From: Anaeromyces robustus
Taxonomy: Eukaryota; Neocallimastigomycota; Neocallimastigomycetes; Neocallimastigales; Neocallimastigaceae
Length of the DNA stretch: 64,000 nucleotides
Reading direction: 5' to 3'
Assembly (NCBI GenBank): GCA_002104895.1
Contig: MCFG01000038.1
Span: 186,001-250,000, forward strand
In this document: one piece after another, positions 12,184-24,722 of the stretch
Layout of the letters: each line of letters starts with the position of its first letter
How positions within the stretch are numbered: the first letter of the stretch is position 1
The notes under the pieces: model-generated
Databases searched by the model: none
What the model was told of the DNA's origin: nothing
The model's input: only the letters and a program-made list of their open reading frames with translations
Made by a program: the position numbers and the translations under genes

Positions 12184-15100
12184 ATGAAGAATTATATATT
12201 TACTATTTTATTGTTACTACAATATGTTTGGGCTGGACCTTTTAGTTGTATAAAATGCCCAACTGATGACGTAATTAATAATTTTTTTATATATTTAAAT
12301 AATAATTAGATTATTATAATTTTAATAAAGTAGTATTAATAAATTAATATAAATAATTATAATTTTTTATTTATTAAATTATGAATATTTTATTTTTATT
12401 AATTTTTTAAATAATCATTCAAATCAAAAAAAAATTTAAATATAATATATATAATATTAACTTTTTTTTTTAATATATCATTTTATAACAAATAATATTT
12501 TTATAATATTTAAATGTATTTGATAATAAATAAATATAAAATATATATTCAAAATTATATTATCATATTCAACATAATAGACTGTTACATTTTGTGCAGA
12601 TTGTGATCCAGATGAAGAATGTGTGTATGTCTCAAGAACTTGTACAACATGTCAACATTATGAATGTCAAAAAAGAAAAATGAATTTTGATTATACTTAT
12701 GATAATTCAGAAGAAATGGGTGTTGATGATATCGTTACAGATGAAAATACTATTGAAAATGTTGATTCACAAGAATATCAACCACTTACTTTTCCATGCC
12801 CACGTTGCTTAAATTGTATGGATTGTGATTCTATACCACAATATCGTACAGATTGTCCTGAAGTTTGTATGGATACTCCAATAAATGCACCAATAAATAT
12901 GGCTTCACAACATGAAATGAAAATGATTAAAATGTTGGAAGAAATACCAGAAGAATCACCAATAAATATGGCTTCACAACATGAAATAAAAATGATTAAA
13001 ATGTTGGAAGAAACTACTGAAAGTGTTGAAGTTAGTTCTGAAAAAGGATCAAAGTCTAATGAACCAATTCAATGTCCATCATGTACTGAATGTGTCGATT
13101 GTGAAGAAAATCCAAAATATTTTGATATTTGTCCACAAGTATGTATAATTAAGTTAGAAGAAAATAAGGCATGCCCAACTTGTATTGGTTGTGTCGATTG
13201 TGATAAACATCCAGAATTTCTTGAAGAATGTCCAGAAGTTTGTAAGGCTGAAGAAGAAGCTGTAGATATTATAGATAATAATGAGGATGATAATAGTTTA
13301 GTTTGTCCAGATTGTATAAATTGTATTGATTGTGATGTAAATCCACAATACATGATTGATTGTCCAGCAGCTTGTATTGATAAAGAAGTTGGTACTAATA
13401 TTCCTCTTGATGATATTATTGATGAAGAAGAACAACCATCTATTGAAGAACCAACTATAAAATGTCCAAGATGTGAGCGTTGTGTTAATTGTAATGAAAC
13501 ACCTATATATAAGGATATTTGTCCAGAAGTTTGTATGAGTGAAAAACAAATTAAGGCTAATAGACATAAAAAGAATCAAGAAATTGAATGTCCAAAATGT
13601 GTTGAATGTATAGATTGTAGCAAACATCCTGAATATATTGATAATTGTCCAAATGTTTGTCAAGTTGATGCTGAAGAAGAGGAAACAGTTGAAGATATAA
13701 TTGATCATAGAAAAAAATGTCCAGCTTGTGTTGAATGTATTGATTGTACTAAACATGCAAATTATTTAATTGATTGTCCAAATGTTTGTAAACCAGTTGT
13801 TACAGTTGTTGGTGGTGATGAAGAAGAAACTTTAGATCCTGAAGATGATGAAGATGAAGATGATGAAAATGAACCTACTATAGGTGTTGATGGTATTACT
13901 CCTGTAAATGATGCCGTTGCTGTTGAAGATGATGAAAATGAACCTACTATAGGTGTTGATGGTATTGCTCCTGTAAATGATGCTGTTGGTGTTGAAGATG
14001 ATGAACCAACTGAAACCATTCCTATTTTGCTTGACGTTAATAATAATAAAGCTATAGTTGATATTGATATAAATGAAGAAAATAAAGAAGATCAAGTTGT
14101 TTTTGATGAGGAAGAAAAACAAGAAATTATTTGCCCAGTTTGTGAGGGTTGTATTGATTGTAATAGTTACCCAGAATATTTAACAAAATGTCCATCTGTA
14201 TGCTTCCACTCACCAGCTGAAGCTTCTGAAGCAATTGAAAATATTAAATGTCCACCATGTGAAAAATGTATTGATTGTGATGCTAATCCACAATTTTATG
14301 AAGCCTGTCCAGATGCTTGTAAATATGAAATTGAAGAAGATGAAAATCAAAGAAATATTAATGAAGAAGAATATATGGAAGAACATGTTGAACCAGAAGA
14401 AGATATAACTGAAGAAGTTGTATCTGAAACACCAGATATTGAAAGTGTTATTTCATGTCCAATATGTACCAAATGTATTGATTGTCAAAATAATCCAGAA
14501 TATTTAACAAGTTGTCCACAAGTTTGTAATGATATAGAAGGAATAAGTAATGAAGTAAAACCACCACTTCCACCACCACCACCATCTCCAGAACCACCAA
14601 AATCAGCTCCAGAACCAATCGATGTATTTGAAGGTATTGATAATAATGATGAAAAAATAAACGAAGTAACTGAACAATTTAGTGACAAAATTGATGATAT
14701 TGAAATTATTGATTTTGATGATGAAAAAGAAGATGAAGGAAAAGGTAAAGGAGATGTAAGAGATGGAGATGAAGATGAAGAAGATGAAAAAGGTAAAGGA
14801 GATGTAAGAGATGGAGATGAAGATGAAGAGGATGAAAAAGGTAAAGGAGATGTAAGAGATGGAGATGAAGATGAAGAGGATGAAAAGAAAGATAAAGGAG
14901 ATATAAAAGAAGGTGAAGAAGATGAAGAAGATGAAAAGAAAGATAAAGGAGATGTAAAAGAAGGTGAAGAAGATGAAAAGAAAGATGAGGATGAAAAGAA
15001 GGATGAAGATGAAAAGAAGGATGAAGATGAAAATGAAAAGAAAGATGATGATGAAAATGAAAAGAAAGATGATGATGAAGATGAAAAGAAAGATGATGAT

Positions 15101-15364
15101 GATGAAGATGAAAAGAAAGATGATGATGAAGAAGATGAGAATGATGAAAAAGAAACAGGAGAATTTACAGAAGTATTAACAGAAACTGTAAAGTGTCCAA
15201 AATGTAAGGGATGTATGGATTGTGAAGAGAATCCAATATATATTGAAAAATGTCCATCTGTATGTAAAAGATCCAATGACATTTTATGTCCAATGTGTGT
15301 AGGTTGTTTTAATTGTTCTGATAAACCAATAATGAAGATTAATTGTCCATCAGCTTGTGCATAA
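12184..15364 (+). CDS. secreted protein: Opy2-like Cys cluster plus twelve six-cysteine modules
   Basis: Two exons, 12184-12270 and 12581-15364, joined in phase 0 (donor GTAATT, acceptor ATAG), give 956 residues. Residues 1-17 are a signal peptide (IFTILLLLQYVWA). Residues 22-58 hold eight cysteines, C-x2-C-x8-C-x2-C-x5-C-x6-C-x2-C-x4-C, with EECVYVSRTC, closely resembling the N-terminal domain of the fungal membrane sensor Opy2. From residue 102 to 955 there are twelve copies of C-x2-C-x2-C-x2-C-x9-C-x3-C, usually CPxCxxCxDC then P.Y..xCPxxC. Linkers are acidic and partly repetitive; the one before module 11 is a long Glu/Asp/Lys-rich tract. There is no transmembrane helix or GPI-like tail, so the product is probably secreted, unlike true Opy2. 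Function unknown; disulfide-rich or metal-binding modules are both possible. Confidence 0.88.
14730..15150 (+). repeat. coding minisatellite, acidic Glu/Asp/Lys tract
   Basis: Near-perfect 48-bp units encode about four copies of GKGDVRDGDEDEEDEK (with variants KDKGDIKEGEEDEEDEK), then shorter EDEKKDD units. The reverse strand of this tract reads as a long Ser-rich open frame, which is an artefact. Confidence 0.9.
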
Positions 15365-16350
15365 AAAGTTTAAAAAAATTTATTAAATAATAGTAATAAT
15401 ATTAATATATAAATACAAATATACTCCACAATAGATTGAATTATATATATATATATATATGAAAAAAAAAAAAAAAAAAAAAAAAACGAATTACTAAGTA
15501 GAATTTAAATAGTACTATTTATAAGAAATTATATGTAATATATATAAAGATAATGTTTTATAGTTTTAAATAATAATAATAATAATCAAATTCCATATAT
15601 ATATATATATATATGTTTTATTTTAATTATATCATATATATAATTTTTTTTTAAATTTTATTTAATTATATTATATCATTTTTTTATAATGTTTTCCTTT
15701 TTTAATATTATATATATATTATTAAAAAAAGAAATTATTTTAGAATCAAAAGATATCCATATTTTTTTCATTTTCATATAAAAAAAAATTTAATATTTAA
15801 TAATTTATAATAATATTAAAAAGGAAAAAAAAAAAAAAAAGTTTAGTAAATAAAAAAGGTAAATAAATAAAAAAAAAAAATTAAAAATCATATTATTTTT
15901 TTTATTAAGTGGAAGTGTATAAAACTGTAAATATATGATATAAAATAATTATATTTAATTTTTTTTTATACTATGTTTAATTGTTATATTTGTTTGGTCA
16001 TTTTTTATTATATATTTTAATTTTTAGTTTTTTTATGGATAATGTATCTAATATATTATATATTATATTTTAAATACAAATTAGAATACTATTTGAAAGG
16101 AATGAGAATAATTCATTCATTGAAGGAATGAGATTTTAAAATTTAATACCTTTTATCTTTTTTTTTTTTTTTTTTACTTTATGTTCATACTTTATTTTTT
16201 TTTTAAATTAATTATAATATTTAAAAATTAAAACCAAATCTAAAAAATATATATATCTTTATAATATTATATATATATATATATATAACATTTAAATAAA
16301 TATTTATTTTGGTTTATTATTATTATTTTTTTTTTCATTTTTTTTTCTTA
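15365..16350. other. convergent intergenic region, AT-rich
   Basis: Between two genes that point at each other. Only A/T runs and (TA)n tracts are seen; it should hold both 3' ends. Confidence 0.65.
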
Positions 16351-17442
16351 TTATTTAGTCATTCTTTGTATTTCTTTTTCTTTATTAAATTTTTCTTCAG
16401 TTTTTTCTCCATTTTCAATTTTTTTCATAGTGTAGGCTTGATTAGTATCTTCTATTCTATCAAAAATGTATGAACAATTAACTAAATAATAATATATCTA
16501 TGATTTTTATAAAAAATAAAAAAAATATAGTTATTATTAGTTACTTTTTTAATATATATAGAAGAAAAGAATATCTTTTTTCTTGAGAAAAAAAAAATTA
16601 TTAAACTAACCATTAAACAAATTACAAGAATAGCTATAATAATTCTTATTATTTGTTGACGTTCTACCATTTGAGAAATATAATTATCATTAAGTTCTGA
16701 TTCTTTAAGTTTACTAAAAATAAAATTGTTTAATTTATTGGTTCCTAATTTAATTTCATTATTAACTTTATTATGATAATCATTATTATATTTGTAGGCA
16801 AAGAAATAATATAATATAAAGCCAAAATTACATATTAATTCTAAAATATAAATAAAAAATATGTAAATGAATTGTTTCATGTAAAGAATATTTAACTATA
16901 TGCGTTTATGAACATAAAAATTTTGTATAATTATAGAATAAAAAAAAATTTTTTTATAAGATAATTTGTTAGTATGTATTTTTTTAATTAATTTTTATTT
17001 AATTATGCATTTTATAAGTTATATTAAATATTTTTATTTTATATTATCTAGTATTAATAATATAATTTGATATGACATAATATGATATATATATATATGA
17101 TAGAGTATAATAAAAATATTAAAAAGTTTACATTTTCAACATCTTTGAGTAATAATATATGTGAAATTATAAGTACAATCATAAAAATGACACTAATAAC
17201 ATTAGAAGTTATTGCTGCAAATATCAATAATAAAAAGAATACAACCTAATTTTATTTATATATTAAATTATAATGAAGTTGTATAAAAATAATATACATA
17301 TTTAACTTTATATATATATTTTACTTACTGTCATTATACGAACACAATATTTGAAAGATTCATCTGGTGAATAACAACAACAACAGAAACATTTGCTTAT
17401 TTTTGGAAAAAATTTTTTTTCATAATTATTGTTATATACCAT
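16351..17442 (-). CDS. multi-pass membrane protein with an N-terminal cysteine cluster, four exons
   Basis: Exons 17329-17442, 17132-17245, 16619-16895 and 16351-16481 join in frame (GT-AG; the last donor GTTTAA is weak) to encode 211 residues. The N-terminus has a KCFCCCY cluster at about residues 18-24, a plausible palmitoylation site. Hydrophobic segments follow: VVFLLLIFAAITSNVISVIF and the adjoining IVLIISHILLL (about 39-70), a third near residues 82-107 (YIFFIYILELICNFGFILYY), and a fourth around IIRIIIAILVI. A charged tail ends in EIQRMTK. Topology looks like four membrane spans with both ends cytosolic. The first three exons are secure by phase; the last junction is inferred. Family not recognised. 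Confidence 0.65.
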
Positions 17443-17866
17443 TTTTTTTTTTATTTTTATTTGAGAATAATTATTAATGTATATTTCAAGTTAATATCTA
17501 TTTTTTCATTCAAATTATTTTTTTTTTTTCTTTTTTAAGTATTTTAATTTTTGGTAAACCTTTTTATAGCTTCTTTATCTATATATATATACTTTTTCGT
17601 TTTTTCTAGTTCTTTATATTTATATATATATATATACTTTTTAATTCTATAATTTTATTTTATTTTTTTTTTTTTTCTTTTTATAAATCATTTCCTATTA
17701 TGTGAATGACTAATATAAGAAAATAGTTCATTTTAATATTATTTCAAGTAAATAATTATAAATAATATTAAAGAGATTAACAAATAGATTTTAAATGTTA
17801 TACGTTACACAATGTTTTATATTATTTTCTAATTATTGTTCATTTAGTTATTACTATAAAAGTAGT

Positions 17867-17901
<35 letters not shown>

Positions 17902-18420
17902 AAGTAGAAAGAATTATATAAAAAATATTAAGTATTCTATCAATTATTTTATTAATAAATCAATTGATTTTTTTTTATAAAAATAGATTATATAATATAA
18001 TACTATATATTTATTAATTAATTCTAATATTTATAAACAATACATAACAATTAAAAAAAAAAAAAAAAAAAAAAAAAAGAAAATAAAAAATAAAATTTAA
18101 TTTTTAAGTAGGTAAAATATTTAATAAATCTGTAAACCGTTAAAGATCAAAATAATGATAATAAAAAAAAAAAATCAAATAAAAATAAATATTTAAAATG
18201 AATAAAAAAATAAAGAATATTTTAATAATTTTTTTTTTTATTTAAAAAAATATTTATAGAAATAAAATAGTTATGTATTATATCGAAAAATAATAGTAAT
18301 AGTAATAATTATATACATTATTTAAATGTCTGAAGTACATATACATATATATATTTATAATAAAAATCATAGATCAAACTATAATGATGATAGTAATAAT
18401 TAAAATAATTATTTTAATAA
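17443..18420. other. AT-rich intergenic gap
   Basis: Upstream of the membrane-protein gene and downstream of ANK-MATH gene A. Contains long A-runs (about 17870-17900, 18053-18078). Nothing coding recognised. Confidence 0.6.
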
Positions 18421-18759
18421 TATAACTGTCAGTTTGATGTTGTTACTTGATGATGTTATAGATTTTTTTTTGAGGAAAAAATTTAATGATTAATATAGTA
18501 ACAACACCAAATACTATCTGAATTGAATTTTTATATCATAAATTACCCTAGGATTTAATAAAAATCGTTTATTTTATTTTTATTTTTAATAAATTAAATG
18601 ATTTAATTAAATATTTTTCATAGTTTAATTGGTAAATCTAATAGGGTATTTGATGATAACAACCTTGTTGAGTATTTGGTTATACATTTTATTGATCATA
18701 TGATTTTTATGATGATTATGATTATACATTTATTAAGAAATTTATAAATTACTATTTAC
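18421..18759 (-). other. 3' flank of ANK-MATH gene A with remnants of the shared tail
   Basis: Contains segments alignable by eye with the 3' flanks of genes B (about 23570-23750) and C (about 28660-28765), for example TTGATGATGTTATA and ATCAAATA..CTATTAGAT. The duplicated unit therefore extended past the coding part. Confidence 0.5.
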
Positions 18760-21700
18760 ATAACGATTTGAATTTAAAATTTTGAAATATATTTGTTGGA
18801 TTATTACAAATTCCATATATGTAGATGGTTAAAAATTTGATCTTTTTTTTTCTCTTTTTTTTTTTTTTTTTTATTTTTTTATATATATTTAAAATATAAA
18901 ATAATGATTATATATATATATGATATTAAATGTTAATAATTATTTTAATACGATTTTAATTTTTAATTTTGTATGTATATAAAGTTTTATTTAATTTTAT
19001 ATATATTATCAAATAATTAACATACCATAAAACATTATTTTTATATATACGAATATATATAGCAACGGTACAACTATTATTTTCAATTATTGAAGTTGTT
19101 TTATTTTCAAGTTCAATTAATAAATCGTTTTTATTAATAAAATTATTAAATATAATTTCTGATTCTTTTTCACTAAATTTATTATAAGAACATGAAGCTT
19201 TTATATTATATATATTTAATTATTAACAAAAAAAAAAAAAAAAGAAAAAAAAAAGTAAATTAATTTATTCAAATAATTATCACTATTATTACTTTTGGAT
19301 TAAATATATTCTATTCTATTATATTATATTTTATATTATTTATTTTATTTTTTTTTTTACCTTTAAAACATGAAAAATCTTTATTATTACGAATTGCAAA
19401 AACACAATTAGCATAAATAAATTGATTTTCTGATAATGAATCTATATTTTTCAATTTAAGATTTATAAATTCATCTTCTTTCATATCAATTTCAATCATC
19501 CTTAAAAAAAAAAAAAAAAAAAAAAAAAAATTATTTAATTTAAATATATATATTATAAGGTATGATTATAATAATAATGATGATAATTATAACAACAACA
19601 ACAATAACACAATAACAATAGTAATAATATTCTTACCATTTATAATTAGATATTATAAATTCAGGACTTAATTTATTATTTTGAATATCCGAAAAATTGT
19701 CAATTTTCCATTCATAATAATCTTCATTAATAATTTCATTGTTTCCAACATTTTTAATTAAACTTTCTAATTTTCCTTTAAATTTTTCTTTTTAAATAAT
19801 AATAATAACATTTATTTTTTTTTTTTATTTTGAATTTAAAAATAATAATTAATATATAATAAAATATTATATTATTATTATTATTATTTTATGATTATAA
19901 ATAAAAATAAATATATAAATCTAAATTAAATAATATATGTTAAATATTTACCTAATTTCAATTCTAAAAGTTCTTTTTCAAGTCTACTATTTTCTTCTTG
20001 TATTTTTAATAATTTATTTTCTTCTTTTGACTATTATATATATATATTTTAAATTAAAAATTTATATTTTAGTATAAGAAAAATTATTATATATTATGTA
20101 TAAGAACATTATTGTACATATATCATGATTTTAAAAATTAAAATAATCTTATTATTTTTTTTTCTTTATTTTATTTTATTTTTTTTTTTTTTACTTACTT
20201 GTTGAATTTTTTCATTATTATCAATTTCTTTAAATTTCTTTAAAAGTGTACTATTAAAGTAATTAAATTCAATATTTAATGTGCCATCATTTTTAGATTG
20301 ATTTAATAATTTAATCATATCTTCATCTAAAGAACTAATATCATTTTTAATTATATTTTCTTTGATATCTAAATTTATTTTGTGTTCGTTGGCATAATTT
20401 AAAAGTAATTTAACTATTTCAAAATTATTATTATTAATAGCATTTAAAAGGGGTGACTTTTCATTTTTATTTTTATCCTCCATTTTTAAAATAATATTAT
20501 GTTCATTGGCATAGTTAATAAGTAATTGAACTATTTCAGGATTATTAATACTTTTATGAGTAGCTAATAAAAGTGGATAATATTCATTATTAGTATTTCC
20601 ATTTATATTCAAAATAATATTATGTTCATTGGCATAGTTTATAAGTAATTTAACTATTTCAATATTATTTTTTGTAATAGATAAATCAAGGGATGAATAT
20701 TCATTTTTATTTATTTCATTAATATCTAAAATAATATTGTGTTCGTTAGCATAATTTATGAATAATTTAACTATTTCAATATTATTTAAACTCGTAGCTT
20801 GTAAAAGTGGTGACAATAAGAGATTATTATTCTTTTCATTTATATTCAAAATAATATCGTGTTGATTGGCATAATCCATAAATAATTTAATAATTTCAAT
20901 ATTATTGTTTCTAGTAGCTCCTATAATTGGACACCATTCATTAATACTTTTTTCATTTATATTCAAAGTAATATCATGTTTATTGGCATAATCTATCAAT
21001 AATTTAACCATTTCAGTATTATTATTATCCACAGTTAATACAAGTGGAAATATTTCATCATCATTTTTTTCATTTATTTTTAAAATAATGTTGTGTTCGT
21101 TGGCATAATCTATAAGTAATTTAACTATATCAATATTATTAACATCTTTTTGAGTAGCTAATAAAACTGGATACCATCCATTATTACTTTTTCCATTTAT
21201 ATCTAAAACAATATCGTGTTCGTTGGCATAGTTTATAAGTAATTTTACTATTTCAATATTATTGTTACTAATAGTATTTAAAAGTGGTGACCATCCATTT
21301 TTATTTTTTTCATCTATTTTTAAGACAATATTGTGTTCATTAGCATAGTCCATAAGTAATTTAACTATTTCAGGATTATTAATACTTTTTGGAGTAGCTG
21401 ATAAAATTGGATACCATCCATCATTACTTTTTTCATTTATATCTAAAATAATATTGTGTTCGTTGGCATAGTTTATAAGTAATTTAACAATTTCAATATT
21501 ATTACTAGAAACAGATAAATCAAGTGGATACCGTTCTTTTTCATTTTTTTCATTAATTTTTAAAATAATATTGTGTTCATTGGCGTAATTTATGAGTAAT
21601 TTTACTATTTCAGCATTATTAACTTTTTTTTGAGTAGCATTTAAAATTGGATAAAATCCATCTTCGTTTTTTTCATTTATTTCTAAGATAATATTATGTT

Positions 21701-22615
21701 CATTAGCATAATCTATAAGTAATTTAACCATTTCGACATTATTTTTATTAATAGCATTAAAAATTGGGTACTTATTATGGTAGCATTTTTCATTTAAATT
21801 TAAAATTATATTATGTTCATTGGCATAACCTATTAATAATTTTACCATTTCAATATTATTATAATCAATAGCATTTAAAAGTGGATAACGGTTTTCAACG
21901 TTTTTTTCATTCAATTTTAAAATTATATTATGTTCACTGGCATAATTTAAAAGTAATTTAACATTATCTATATTATTACAAGCTGTAGATAAACCAATTG
22001 GATAATATCCATCTGAATTATTTTCATTTATTTCTAGTATAATATTGTGATTATTAGAATACTCCATAAGTAATTTAACTATTTCAGAATTATTAACCTT
22101 ATTACTAGTAGCTATATGAAGTGGATTCCGTTCATCATTTCTTTTTTTATTTAAATCTAAAATAATATTATATTTATCTGCACTTTTTAATATTGATTTA
22201 ATTTTTTCAACATTTTTATTATCAATTTCTGTCCATAGTTTTTCTAACTATATTTTATTTTTAATTTTTATTTGAATTAATAAATTATTTTCAACAAGAT
22301 TAAGATTTTATATATTTATATTTATATAACAACAAAAAATAATTATAAAAAAAAAAAACAAGTAAGTAATATTATAATATCATAATCAAGAATTTTAAAT
22401 TATTTTATATTTAAATAATTAAAAATAATAATAATAATAAAAAACTAATTGATAAATTATTAATACATATATATAACTAATTTATCAATTTTTCTTTAAT
22501 TATTTTTTTTATTTTATTAATATTATTATTTTTAAGCTTATTTACTATTATTTCTTATTATTATTACCTCTGGTTTTTCATTATAAAAAAAATCTTTAAA
22601 AATTAATCCCATCAT
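18760..22615 (-). CDS. ANK-MATH gene A: about 15 ankyrin repeats, coiled coil, MATH domain; 3' end probably decayed
   Basis: Exons 22568-22615 (start MMGLIFKDFFYNEKPE), 20199-22247, 19952-20030, 19637-19787, 19361-19500 and 19026-19197 join in frame. The long exon opens with LEKLWTEIDNKN and then holds about 15 ankyrin units with the core EIVKLLINYANEHNIIL, 39 or 41 residues long instead of the usual 33. Then come a coiled coil (KEENKLLKIQEENSRLEKE) and a MATH domain: YEWKIDNFSD..LSPEF at about residue 752, CVFAIRNNKDFSCF, SYNKFSEKE and a YIRIY strand. Compared with B and C, the end of exon 6 carries one extra base (around 19029-19040), and the matching last exon near 18770-18835 is interrupted by stops. 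The true C-terminus is therefore uncertain and the gene may be losing its tail. MATH domains bind partner peptides, often in ubiquitin pathways (family knowledge). Partner unknown here. Confidence 0.82.
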
Positions 22616-23753
22616 TTTCCTTTGTTTTTTTTTTTTTTTTTTTTTATAAAATTACATAAAAAAAAGGAAGAAAATAAGACTTTAAATTTTTAAATGTATT
22701 TGATAAATAAATTAAATTAAAAAAAATTTTTTTTTTGTTAATATATATTAAATAAATATAAATAAATAAATATAAATAAATAAATATTATTAAATAAAAT
22801 TTAATGTAACATTTTATTAAAAAAAAAAATTTTTTTTTTTAATATTTAATATATTTAATTTAATAGATTTATATTTAATAGATTTTTTTGATATATTTTT
22901 TTATTTTAATATATTATATTTTAATATATTCTTTTTTTTATTAATTACATTTTTTATTTTTTATTTAATAACATGTAATATATGTATTATATAATAATAT
23001 GTAATATTATAAAAATATAAAATCATAATAGATCAAAAGTTTTTTAAGTTAAAAATAAAACCAAAAAAATTTAAAGAAAAATATAATTATGGATAATATT
23101 GATAATAATTAAAGATAAATATACATTTTTTCATATGAAAAATATAAAAGTATATATATAATTAAATAAAATAATTAAATAATTATGTATGTATTAGATT
23201 AATAATATTAATAATATTAATAATAGTATATATAATAAAAAATAGAGTTTTTAATTTTAAAATTTATGTCTTTAATAAATTATGATGTCTTCAATAAATT
23301 ATGAATATATTATATTAAGTCAAAAAATCATAAAATATAATATAATATTATATAATAATAAAGAAAAAAAAATTTTTTTTTTTTTTTTTTAATTTTAAAA
23401 TAAAAATATAAAAAGAAAAATAAAATAATTATGTATTATATTGATAATAATAAAACTATGTATTATATTGATAAAACTATGTATTATATATGATTTCAAA
23501 TAATGTTATTGTAATAATGATAATAATAAATAATATATTGATTTTTTTTTATAATATTATATAAACATCACTCGATGTTTTTTACTTAATGTTGTTATAA
23601 TTACTTGGGGAAAAATTTGAGAGTTACATCATTGATTATCTTGAGATCTAATAAAATGTTTATTGAATTAAGTATAGAGTTTGATTATTTTATATATATT
23701 ACCATTAAAAATTAAATAAAATGGTTTGTCTGTGAATTCGAGTCTTGAAATAT
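22616..23753. other. spacer between ANK-MATH genes A and B
   Basis: AT-rich. Holds the promoter side of A and the 3' flank of B (about 23570-23753, alignable with the flank of A). No other gene seen. Confidence 0.65.
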
Positions 23754-24649
23754 TTATTGACTTGATATTGATTCTATATATGAAGGAAGTTCATCATCTT
23801 TTTCTATATTTTAATAATAAATAATAATAATAATAATATATTAATATATTAATAGTAATTCCCATAAAATAAAATAATAAAATAATAAAATAATGCAAAA
23901 AATTCATTTTAAATTTTTTTTTTTTTTAACTTAGATTCAATATATATATAATTTCTTATTTAATTATTTTAATATATATATATTTATAACTATTATATAT
24001 ATAAAATTTATACATACCATAAATATCATTTTTATATATACGAAGATATATACCGACGACACAACTATCATTTTCTATGATTGAAATAGTTTTATTTTCA
24101 TGTTTAATTTTTAAATCAGTTTTATTAACAAAATCATTAAATAAAAGTTCTGGTTCTTTTTTACTAAATTTATTATAAGAACATGAAGCTATATATTGTA
24201 TATTTAATTATTAAATAAATAAGTATAAAAAAAAGTTAATAAATTGAATTAAAATTTAAATAATACTAATGTTAATTATTATTTTATTTTTTTAAATATA
24301 TATATATATATTTATTTATTCTTTTTTTACCTTTAAAACATGAAAAGTCTTTATTGTTACGAATTGCAAAAACACAATTAGCATAAATAAATTCATTCTC
24401 TGATAAAGATAATGCATCCATATTTTTTAATTTAAGACTTATATCTCCATCTTTATTGATATTCATTTCAATTTTCCTTTATAATTTAATAATATATTAT
24501 ATAATATTAATAACAGAAATTTTTTGTTAAAATAATTTATTATAATCTTATAATTATATATAACAATTTAAACAACAACAATAACAACAACAATAATAAT
24601 AATAATAAATAACAACAATAATAGTAATAACAACACTAAATAATAATGA

Positions 24650-24722
<73 letters not shown>

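Noticed and set aside
13069-14122. Several antisense and off-frame open frames inside the Cys protein
   Set aside because: Shadows of the sense reading frame in a gene with few stop-rich codons.
14485-15282. 265-codon Ser/Phe-rich open frame antisense to the Cys protein
   Set aside because: Reverse complement of the acidic GAA/GAT minisatellite; the sense strand has the modules, signal peptide and splice site.
22440-22500. AATTGATAAATTA / TAATTTATCAATT inverted repeat
   Set aside because: Only 13 bp, all A/T-rich with a loop of over 20 bases; expected by chance in this composition.
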